Source: Trichobilharzia regenti (taxonomy: Eukaryota; Platyhelminthes; Trematoda; Strigeidida; Schistosomatidae). From it: a DNA stretch of 64,000 nucleotides. The notes beneath the pieces were generated by a model. The model saw only the letters and a list, made by a program, of their open reading frames with translations, made no database searches and was not told the DNA's origin. The stretch is from positions 90,180,984 through 90,244,983 of the forward strand of contig OX235265.1 in NCBI GenBank assembly GCA_944472135.2, given 5' to 3'. This document shows, piece by piece, positions 39,785 through 51,937 of the stretch. Position numbers and translations under genes: made by a program. Position 1 is the stretch's first letter. Every line of letters begins with the position of its first letter.

Positions 39785-42765
39785 CAAAGACAATGTATAC
39801 TATTTGAGACATGAATTCGACTAGAAAGAAATGCGATATAATACAAGTGTGCAAACTCAATCACCCAGAACGTGCGTCGGTGGCACAGCGGTTAGGATGC
39901 TCGCCGACCATGCACATGGTCCGGGGTTCGATCCCCGGCCACCGACGAGGCACTCCCTACCTCGCTCGCTAAGCCAGAAATAATCCTGGTAAAGAGGAAA
40001 GCTTGGGCATGAGGCTCGCTAGTAACCCCATCCTGTAAAAATAAACACCACTGCTACATAAACTTCAAGCCACTAGTTTGAAGCTCTATGTTCCACTGAG
40101 GGACGTGAAGGGAAAAAAAATCACCTAGAACAGATCTTTTACACACAAGGCTAACAACTACACCTATCATTTGACGGCTAATGATAATACCCAGTGGCCC
40201 AGACTGAAGTAAATAGAAGAGGACCACCCTACCCTATGACCAGTTGGCTGTTAACCAAGCTGTTAAAGTAAATGAATGAGTCACATTCCAATGTGTCAGA
40301 GAAAACCAATAGAGAATGCTGAAGATTTCACACTGCAATTGTCAGACGGTTAAATTAATTCGGTCTGCAACTGACTGCTAGATTAAGTAATAAATAAGCA
40401 CGTGGCCCATGATAGCGCGCTAAGATAGGAAACACGCATCAGATCTCGAGCATAGATGCTAACTGAAATCAATTAAAACTGTTAGATTTCGTCAGGAAGT
40501 AACATTCGTTAGAGAGATCACTGAAATAGAGCAATGAACAGCTGTTTCATTCTAGTTTAGCAATTCTGTTCAGCAATGTGCACCGACAACCCTAACAGGA
40601 ATCGAGCCCATTAGAGCTTTAGGAGGTTACCAAAACAACACTCCTTGACTAGAGTATTTAGTCACATGGTTCGCTAAATCAATGACCCATAAATTCTAAC
40701 AATTGAAATGATTCCGAATCCTCATAAATCCCATAATCTGAAATCTATTAGCTGAATATCATTGCAAAATTTCTCTCCACATGATTGTCTACATTTTTAT
40801 ACATCTGGGTCTGATGAAAATCGTGTGCTTGGAGTGACAGTACAGGTGTTTAAGACAAAAAAGATGCAAGTGTTGGTTTGTAGGGATTTGACTGGTTACA
40901 AGATTTCATCATGAGCTGACATTAGTTAGAGAATCACTGGAAGAGCTGGGGGTACTGGACAGCTGTTTCATCCTATTTTGGGACTCTTCATCTGTACGTA
41001 TCCACCGGGGTTCGAGCCTAGGACCTTCTGGTTACAAAGCTAGTAACTCTATTGTTGGAAAACCGGCTGTCCAGTACTCTCATAGGTTCTTCAATGGTTC
41101 TCTAACTCGATGTCAGCCCATAACCCATCAAATCCTGGCGCACGACCACTTGATAATAAATGAATTTAATCAGGTAAAATGCGCACAGAAATAATAGTAA
41201 TAATAATAAAAGCTACAAACTTTTTATGCTTATGATCCGTATTATCTCGACATTGCCAGTTGTCTGGGACATCTCGTCCGACAAGACTTTGTGAGAACGG
41301 AAGTATTCTCCATTTTAGACATTTATCTGGAAATTAAAAAGACAAACAAACAACGAGATGCTTACAAGGATTACGACACTAATACGAATAGACAAAAGTA
41401 ATAAATAAAGTATTATGGCGTAAAGGGATATATCTGTCTGGATTCAGTATAGAACTTGGCACCGAAGTGCACCAGTTCGAGTTGCCACGTTCCAAATAGC
41501 ACACAAAGGTAGACAAGAAGATGAGTGAAGAGAATCAATAGAGTTTGACAAGTATAAGAGTGAAACAGAATGAGTAATGGTAGAAAGGAATATGAAAGAT
41601 TACAGAGACTGAATACATCTGCGCCAGCCATTGACAACGATTTTGAGCCATGTCACCTATTGTCTCCAGCCATTGATTCCTAGAGTCCCGAGGGCCCCAA
41701 CCCGGAAGTCTGCATCTCCCTACCTGACTCAGTTTAACTGTCAAGGATGTCATGGATTGATGAGGCCATGCTTTTGTTTGGCCACCACTTACTCTTTTCC
41801 AACCTGCACCTATATCAGCTAGTAATTCCCGTCGGAGGAGGCGATGGTTAGGCATGCGCAGCACGTCACCTAGCCATCCCAATCTATGTAACTTTATTAT
41901 TATTATTATTGTATCCTTTAGTTCCTAGAGGAACATAGGGCTTCACTGCGCACCTCCATTGCCTTTGTTTTCTGACAACTTTTTCACCCCACTCCAGGTC
42001 TGTCCACATGCTTTCATCTCCTCCTCGCCTCTTCGATTGATTTTCCCTCTTTGCCCAACACCCTACGTCTAACGTCAACATTACTTACCTTATTAGACCA
42101 CCTGACGTGAGAAAGAGATCGCAGACATCTATGATCGAAAACAGTCAACCTTTTCATGTCTTCAACGCGTATTGGCCATGTTTCAGAGCCTTAGAGAAGG
42201 ACGGAGCGAACTCCTGAGCAGTACACGCGTCCCTTGGTTGATAGTCGGATGTCACGCCTACGCCAGAGGTGGTGTAAGTCAGCGAAAGCAGCTCGAGCTT
42301 TTTGGATCCTTGCTGAGATTTCGTCGCCAATCAGCCCGTTGGTGCCAATACAACTTCCCAAATAGGTGAAGTGGTCAACATGTTCTATCACTTCACTCCC
42401 TATCACTAAGCTAGGAGTTGACGTAGTCCAGTCCTGTAGCAGCATCTTACATTTTGTAGGGGCGAATCGCATGCCAAACATACAAAGATTGCTGCTCAAG
42501 GTGTTCGGAAGACTCTGCATTTTGTCACATCCTCCCCTAACAGGACTATGTCATCTGCATATTTTAAGTCCATAAGACTATTTCCCTGGTAACAGGTCGA
42601 TTCCTAAGTCGTTAAGTTCAGTTAAGGATACTTCCATTAGCATATCTATGATGAAGTTAAACAGAAATGGGGAAAGTGGACATCCCTGTCGGACACCACT
42701 GGTTGTTATCAATTCAGATGACAATTCAAAGATATATCCAATAGGTTCGACTAAGATGTTAAACT

Positions 42766-42810
<45 letters not shown>

Positions 42811-45800
42811 TGGATTCAAATTCGTGTCGATTGATTCTACTATCTTCAGGGATTTTAATGATTTCAAGATTGGTCACGAACTGATGCCAGTTAGAGAACT
42901 ACTTAATGAAAACCAGGGGATATTACTAGACAGTTGTTTCATAACTGTTAAGGGACTATTATCTGTCGAGACCGATTTTGAACTCAATTAAATCCCTGAA
43001 AGTTAATCTAGTACTCACACTAGGATGAAGTCACCCGAAATTCTGCTAAGTGATGAATAGAGTGCGGTGTGTCAAGCTAATGTCAAGGTCAATACTCGTC
43101 AGTGACACTGGCTAGTGGTCGAGTTTTATATCACGAATTGGCAGAAGTTAGAATTAATGGTCCATTGGATTCCGTCCCAGTGGCCTAATAATATACGTGT
43201 AACTTAAAGTTGCTGCGTTCGATCTAGACAGGTCATGGGTGTTCACTGCCGAAGTCCCAAACAAACAAGGAGGAAATGGTTGTGTCCAATACTCCCTGTT
43301 TTACAATGGTTCTTTCTCTCTCTAATTGAAGTCAGTTTGTAATCAATCTTACAGTCGGACATTCTGACTTTGCAACCAAGCTAACACACGCATTAGATGA
43401 TTAGAAGACAAATAAGATGAAAAAGAAATGTGATATCCTTGAATTTCCCATTTTCAATAGTCATACATATATTAGTTGTACCATAAGGATAACGCAGAGA
43501 ACAGTTTCGAAGTAGACTCACAGTATGATGACATATATACTTCGCCATTGTCAGAGATGGTATAGACTAACATAAAATGAACATTTAGAAGAGAAAACGA
43601 TCTAGCGAAATATTTACTTTACAATTGGATCCTCGTCTATAGCTCTACTCTAATATGTGTATAGCAACTCTTGGTAGGTCCTGGGTTCGAACCCCAGTGG
43701 GTGCGTAGTGATGAAGAGTCCCAGACTAGGACTAGAGAAACAGCTGTCCAGTACTCTCTACAGGTCTTCCAGTGGTTCTCTAAGTGATGTCAGCCCATGA
43801 TGAAATCCTCCATCCAAACAAATATTAACCAATATAGCCGTGATAAGACCAATAACATAAATTAGCTGTCAAACGACATGCATCCAGAATAACTGATAAA
43901 GTCAATCATTGGTTTAAAAATATGGGATAACTATAGAATGTTTACATCATTTTATCAGAGAAATACTCAGTCAAATAATGGTAAATTCATTGATATAAAA
44001 ATTTGAATTTCGTGTCAAACAAGTAGTATGACAACAGTCTCATAGGAGCCCTTATTCATACAACTGGTGATAATATCAATTGAAATAATAACACATCGGC
44101 TACAGAATGCATTTAACGCCGCAAAGGTACACTATCCCTCTTCTTCCAACCACATCAATTTTACTTTCAGGAATTAAGAATAAACTACCTACTTCGACTC
44201 ATCTATGTGTATGTATTGGTTTGACTGCTAGTTACCAAGGATGTATACTAAGGTGTATGTCTGTCTGTTTTCGACATAGACCTTTGCATATATGTGCACC
44301 AGTTCAAGTTGCCACACTCTATGTAGCACACAAAGCAAGAGAAGAAAGTAGAAGAAATGCATAGTAGAGACAGTAAACAGAGGTGTGAGACAAAGGAATA
44401 GCAAATAACAAAGAACAATATAGTTTCATTGGAAATCACAAGGAGTGGATGCATATACACTGTCATTGAGAACGATTTTGAGCAATATCACCAATTGTTT
44501 CTAACCAATGGTTTTTACCGTCCTGAGGACCCCAACCAGGAAGTCTACACCTTCCTACGTGGCTTAGACTAACTAATGTAGGTTTCATTGGCTGGTGCCA
44601 TGTTTTGGTTTGACCACCGCTAGGTTTTTCCAGCCTGACCTATATCCGCTAACATTGCTCGTCGACGAAGGCGATGACTTGGCATACGTAACACATGTCC
44701 TAACCATCTTAGTCTAAGGTGTATTCATCTTCGGATATCTGACATCATACTGCATGATTATGCACATGGTCCAGGGTTCGATCCCCGGACACCGACGAGG
44801 CACTCCTTTACCTCGCTCGCTAGGCCAGAAAGAATGTTGGTAAAGAAGAAGAAAGCTTGGGCATGAGGCAGGTTAGCAACCCCGTCCTGTAAAAATAAAC
44901 ACCACTGCTACAGAAACTTCAAGCCACTAGGTTGAAGCCCTGTGTTCCACTGGGGTACGTGAAAGGAAAAAAAAACTGCACGATTAAGCAAGGAATGAAA
45001 AAGGTCTGTTCGTAGCTTTAGCACACATTGTAGATAGTGAGCGCATACAAAACTGGTCGAAGAAGCAGCCAAAGACAGGAATCCAGGTGAACACAGACAG
45101 GACAACATCCAGCGCTAATCACCATCAACGGGGGATTTGGAAGAGGTTAATTCATTCACTCACTTATCTAGCATTGAGCATTGTCTCAACTACAGGATGA
45201 ACGGACGAGGATATCAAATCGAGCGAGAAACACATTCATCAACCTGAAACCAATCTGGATAGCCAATCTTCGTCACTCAGCATCAACAACAAAATTCTGT
45301 CGGATTTTCAACACAAACGTCAAGTCAGTCAGTTCTTCTATAAGGATCAGAAACTTGTTGGCGGGCGGGTCACAAACAATATTTTCAACAGCTGTTACAG
45401 ACATTTATCAACCAACAACTGTCTTCGCTGGATCTATACTCAAGATCAGATGAACTGGCCGGAAAGAATCACCAACAAGGAACTATGGGAACAAACACAC
45501 AAAACGAGAACCAATCGCCCAACAAATATGCAGAAGAAAGTGAGATGGATCGGACACTGGCTGAGGAGACCGCTGGGTGACATCGCGCGCGCATTAGGCC
45601 ATTTCTCGAGTGGAACCAGGCCGAAAGGGAAGCGGTGAGTTGGTCGTCAGTGCAAGGGTGATATGGAGGAGATCGTGTGAAGAGAAGTTGAAACAGTATG
45701 GACTAACATGGATGGATGCAGGTGAAAAGTACAGTAGAAGACAGAAGCAAGTGGAGACGTGCAGTTGAAGCTCTATGCTCCACTAGGAACCCAAGGGAGC

Positions 45801-48800
45801 AATAATAATAAATTATAATAATTATCATCACCCCTCAATTGATATGATGACAAAAACGGAATCATTAAAATGACAAGGTAGCTTTATTAATTACTTACCA
45901 CATTGGACACAAATAGAAACGGAACAACAACGACGACGGGCATATTTATCCTCTATACTGGGTGGATCCCGCCAACGTGCTGACAAATATCCAAAACTTT
46001 TCCAAAATCGTATTAAACTATCTGATTCCTTATCGATGCCAAGATCATCCCAATACTGCATTAAATGATCTGCCATTGCACGCATTAATTGACGATATTC
46101 TTTAGCATCTGCAAAATCTTGTTTATTATGTGTAGGCTCTGGAATGAGAAAACAAAAATTTAAGATAAGGTTATATTAGATTGTATCAACATTTAAATAT
46201 ACAAACTGCAAGTTATTAAACTTTTTTATTAATTGACAATTGTAGTGTATAATTTGGAGTTGTGGCTTACTGGCCTAGACGCCTGACTCCCAACCAATTC
46301 GTCATAGGTTCGACTTTTATTTCACCTGCCGAGGTTAGGGTAGGTTTTGGCCAGTATCACCACTATGCTCCCCCTACGGTACAATATATGCGGTTCATTG
46401 CCGACACACGGTGAAACAGTATTACTGTTTATTGGATGACACAGTTTCGAACAAAATTTATCGTGGTTCATAATCATATTTATGATAATCACAATTCCGA
46501 AACGTGAGTTTTATAGTTTTCTTTGTCCTCTCCAATTTGTCGTCTTTGGGGTAGTAGAATTTTCTGGATGTCTGGGAGAGGTGTTGAATCATTCCTGTTA
46601 AATGTATTTGCAGTTGATTCACTATTGTTTACAGGAAACCCACACATTTATTCAAACAGATATTTGGACTTCCGTTCATCCCATCGTATGTCAGTAAAAA
46701 TAGGATTGGTGAAATGTTTAAGTGACAGAGCACAAAAACTAAGTAATACCAAGGAAAATCTAAGACAGGAAGTGATACACATAAAAGAAGCCTTGAAACC
46801 TAATAATTACCCTGATAAATCATTCAGAAAGTATGTAGAGAAATGTAAAAATAAAAATGAAATAATGATAGTAGTGATAGTGATGATAATAATATTAAGG
46901 ACGACATGCATGTCAAATATGCGCAAGATAATGACGACATCAACAATAAGGAATCTAAATCATCAGTAGTGATTCCATACAAGGAAGGAACCTCGGATAC
47001 CACCTTATGCAGAATTCTTAACAAGGCAGGAATAAAAGTGTCTGGTATTCAAACCACCCACAAACTCAATTAGACACCAGCTTTGTCGGTTAAAGCATCA
47101 ATCCTGTGGAGCCTTTAAAACAAAACAATTTAGTTTATCTAATACCCTGACTGCAATGACTGTCAGGTAAAATACATACGTCAAACTATTAAAACAGGAG
47201 CAGTCAGACCAGACGAGCATAAAAACTTAACAAAATCTAGATTAGCTGACTCAAATAAGATAGGAAATCTACAGAATAGTTCAGCAATAGGTAGCACTCA
47301 CTACATGCAGTTACACACAACCACACAATAGGATGACGTTTTTAAAATCCAATGTCATAGCAGGGTGGCGGGAGAGAATGATAACAGAAGCTTTGTTTAT
47401 CGAATCAACTGCAAATACATTTAACAGGAACGATTCAACACCTCTCCCAGATATCCGGAAAATTCTACTACCCCTACGACAAATTGGAGAGGACAAAGAA
47501 AACTATAAAACTCAAGTTTCAAAGTCGTGTGATTACAATTGATATGATTATGAACAGTAATAAATTGTGTTCGAAACTGTGTCATCCAGTAAATAATACT
47601 GTTTTACTGTGTGATACATCTAATAAGCAAACTAATATGGAATTACTTACTACTATAGTGCTCAAGTTTTATACATATATTAATATGGTTAAGTAACACC
47701 TCACTTCATAACATGCAACATTTTGTTGGAAACCATATATAATTTATGTACAGTGCATTATATTATCGACAGAGGAAATGTTACAAAATAAGTGGATGAT
47801 GATTGTTAAATAACTTGTGAAATCAGCTTGACTAACTAACAATCAATTCACTGTTTTTACGCCACCATAAACAACCTGGTACAGTTGAGACGGTGAGAAG
47901 ACTTCAGGTTTACCTCTCAAAATGCTCACTAATGGTCACGCGTTCATAGCCTCCCCTCTCTCATGTAAGTCCTGTACCGTGCCTTCACGCATGCACAGAT
48001 GTTGCTCACAAAAGGTAAAAGGCGAATTCAAACGTCTGAAGCTTACAAGGGGAGTGGTAGACATGCTAGTCTCCTCAGAGGTGATTGAGAAAGATGACTC
48101 CAAACCCAAGGTGTGAATGACCTCTAGAATTAGAACGGATAGAATAGCTCACACACCTGATTAGTCAGTGAAAATCATGGGAATGCAGCTCCAGGCGTTG
48201 ATTCACTGCCTTGTGGATCAGAATTCAAATCAAAGTCTCCAAAGGTGATCCTAGAGACAAACCCCTTGCTTTGATCTGGGTGCCCGGTCAGCAACCCAGC
48301 CCTATCACAAACTATGAGATTTTGTGTGGCGCATCTCTTGGTGGCCATGATGTACCATGTTTGTGTTTTAGTAAAAATAACAGTATTTCCCTTTCCTTGT
48401 TGAGTACTTTTTAAATGTGCCACAAATATGCTTGGTCCTGATTGGTCTATCCTTTTACCAGTATGTCACATGATTGTGGGTAGAAAAATAACTAGCTAGC
48501 CAAGCGAGAAATGGCCAGCCAGTGTGAAGTAAACTGTGCGGTGATACAGAGTGATTATTTGTGACAACGGTAATGAGCCCAAATCTACTGCTGCAAACAT
48601 TTAACTGTAGCCATCTAGCAATAAAATTCACCCTTGAAATCGAAAATGAATCAAACATTCCCATCCCTTGATGTGGAACTAACAAGAAGAACTGATCGGA
48701 CCTTAAGAAGACCGATCCATAGAAAAGCTACTTGGAATGGTCAACTAACAAACTTCTATAGCTGGGGATCCATTCTAATTAAATCCCTTGACACCTGCAT

Positions 48801-51800
48801 CCAACGCATCTGTAGTCCCGATGTTCTAGAAACAGAATTAGATCTTTTGAAAGAAATCACCCAAAATGGATACCCACCAAGATTCATTGACAAAAATATC
48901 AAACCAAGAATTCGAAGAAATGAAACTTCACTTGCGCCTAAAAAGAAACTCTACATGAACTTGGATTTGAATGGAGATTTAACAAGCGATATTCTCAAGA
49001 GAAGGATCGCAACCCTAAGAATAGTGCTCTCGAGTCCCCCACTGATATACAGAAGCCTTAAGGACAAGATCTCGCATCCGACCACTTATCTGTGCATATA
49101 TCAGTTTACCTGCTGTTGTGGAGCCAGGTACATCGACCGTTCAACGCACAACCTGTCAAAGAGGATTCAAGAACACTATCCAACATGGTTGCGAAAAGGC
49201 AATACTGATGCGATAAGGAGTGCGACAATTGAATACCTGGTTAACACCGATCATTCCATTTTAACAAACGCCTCCTTCAAATTGATCTACAGAGTCAACA
49301 ATAACCTACCAAAGGCAATACGGTTTCGTCTTCTTTGTATTGCTGAAGCACTTGTCATTGACACAGAAAAACCGAAGCTGTGCATACAAAAGGAAATTAC
49401 TCAACCATTTCTACTATCATGGCAATAAATGTTTGCTTGTTTCTTTAAATGCTAATAATTCCTGAATACATTTAGAACTCTTATGTAATTTCGTATTCTC
49501 CACTTTGTTTCTATGTGCACTCTGAGTACAACTCAATCATCAAATTATTCGTATTATTACGTAACTCCTTTTTAACACTTGTTTGTGACAACTCATCACC
49601 TCTGTTACTACCGTAGTTTCATTAACACCCAATTTTCTTGACCAATTTTATAATACGTAACTCCACCCTAAACTTACTTATTCTCACGTGTTTTTAGTTT
49701 AAAATAACCAAAACCATTTGTACGTATTTCTGTTTGACAAACTTAATGTACACATATATATACAGCTAAGAAAATGAATTCGCCGAAAAAAGAAACTGCG
49801 CTGAACTACATGTTTTGTTTCCATTAATGCCTGGATGGGGATTATTCATGAATTGATTGATAAGTGGATAAAACTGAAATCACTGTTCCAAGTTAATAGC
49901 TAGAGAGGTAGAGGTATTTATTTTTCAAATCTGGACAGCTAGCTGGTTTAACCTTGGGTCAATAGCCACCCAATTAGAGCAATTTATTCTCCTCTGACCT
50001 AGACAACCTTCAATGTGTTTAGGAATGTAAAAATATTTTTCCTTTATAAGGATCCATTACCAAGTCTATTACCTTCTCCTCCCGTTACAACACTTATACC
50101 TGTGTGAAACACACTGTATTTTCAGTTAAAAAAAACCCTTATAATAAATGTACGTCGAATTATGTATGTATATATAACTCACCAAGGACCATATAGGGTA
50201 CATCAACAATTCCAACTACACCACGGCACATCATACTAGAATCTTGTTGTGGCCCAATCCGTTGGTACATTTTGATTAAACGAGAACAATTATAGACAAA
50301 CATACCATCACAAGCACGATTCATAACATTTACACCGAAATAAAATGTAAGCGTCTTAGGATCCTTGATTGATTTTGATTTTCTTGCAACAATATTTTGT
50401 TTCATTTCCACAGCTGAACGTAGCTCAGCAGCAGCATTTCGAAGACGACGTATTTGACGCTGAAAGGAAATAACGTGAGAAAAATAATGACGATGATCAT
50501 ATTTCATAGTTGAAGTCTACAAACTTTTAAAAAAAAGAAAATTTAGCCGGCAGACACATTTACGTAGTTAACACAATCACTAGTTCTGAAAAAACTTTAA
50601 CCAATACACTACAATCATCAGGAAGCCTTGGATCGACCTAGGTTTCGTGAATCGCGAATTCAGCATCTTGTGGGAATGGTGCAGATGGAAATTCAGTCAG
50701 ATATTTCGAAATCAACAGAAAGATTAACCAGCAAACAAAGTGCTTCCAAATCGAAAAACGAAGACAATTCTTCGTTGACAGGGTTACCTGGATTGCTTTA
50801 CATAGGCAAAATGGGTAGATTAAGTCTGCGTCAGATCACAGTGTTTATTGAGGATTTATGCTGTGAAGAAGCGCGTTGGTGTCTAAGCGTAATAACTTGT
50901 GGTGGTGTAGAAAGGCGAAGAAGAATACACTTATCTTATGCTTCAATTGTATTAGCTATGTTTTATTTGTCTAATTCAGGCAGTCTGTCTACAGTTCAGT
51001 TATTTGAGGCTTAATACCATTGTAATACTCTCTGACGCAGTGGAATCCCTCGGTATGATTTATGACTTATATGGCGGGCGTTTCAACTGTTGCTCTTTAC
51101 AATCTTTCAAATCGTTTCTCTTGCAACAACTGAACTGCAATAGAGTGGTTACAAACTATACACTTAATGTCTGACAATTCTCATAGTGTAGCTTTAAAAA
51201 CTCATCAACTGAACTTACCCATCTTGCCTTGTGTTGTGAAGCTACACTATGAGAATTGTCAGACATTAAGTGTATAGTTTGTAACCACTCTATTGCAGTT
51301 CAGTTGTTGCAAGAGAAACGATTTGAAAGATTGTAAAGAGCAACAGTTGAAACGCCCGCCATATAAGTCATAAATCATACCGAGGGATTCCACTGCGTCA
51401 GAGAGTATTACAATGGTATTAAGCCTCAAATAACTGAACTGTAGACAGACTGCCTGAATTAGACAAATAAAACATAGCTAATACAACTGAAGCATAAGAT
51501 AAGTGTATTCTTCTTCGCCTTTCTACACCACCACAAGTTATTACGCTTAGACACCAACGCGCTTCTTCACAGCATAAATCCTCAATAAACACTGTGATCT
51601 GACGCAGACTTAATCTACCCATTTTGCCTATGTAAAGCAATCCAGGTAACCCTGTCAACGAAGAATTGTCTTCGTTTTTCGATTTGGAAGCACTTTGTTT
51701 GCTGGTTAATCTTTCTGTTGATTTCGAAATATCTGACTGAATTTCCATCTGCACCATTCCACAAGATGCTGAATTCGCGATTCACGAAACCTAGGTCGAT

Positions 51801-51896
51801 CCAAGGCTTCCTGATGATTGTAGTGTATTGGTTAAATTTTTTTCAGAACTAGTGATTGTGTTAACTAACCTTAGCTGGTATACAACCAAATGCAAA

Positions 51897-51937
<41 letters not shown>

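Larger units (their letters stand above)
50568..51864. repeat. 1.3-kb near-perfect palindrome ending in TTAA
   Basis: Left arm 50568-51194 and right arm 51239-51864 are reverse complements with only a few differences; the spacer is 44 bp. Both ends are TTAA (50568-50571, 51861-51864) followed inward by CACAATCACTAGTTCTG. Each arm has the same 112-codon open frame. It lies wholly in intron 9 of the MORC2-like gene. Could be a foldback or piggyBac-type non-autonomous element (TTAA is that family's target), or a head-to-head duplication. Confidence 0.95.

Noticed and set aside
39872..39950. tRNA gene
   Set aside because: The A- and B-box sequence is the head of a repeated SINE with body, tail and target duplications; the acceptor stem does not close. 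The same applies to the other tRNA-like heads in the window.
42572..42877. Leucine-repeat protein frame near the AAT run
   Set aside because: The run of leucines is an artefact of the (AAT)n microsatellite read on the minus strand.
46523..46622. Plus-strand frame start [10 protein letters not shown]
   Set aside because: It is the antisense reading of the inverted PLE fragment, also found at 47496-47311; not a gene.
50568..51864. Palindrome as simple assembly error
   Set aside because: Not excluded, but the arms differ by scattered substitutions and indels and end at matching TTAA sites, which argues against a plain inverted mis-join.
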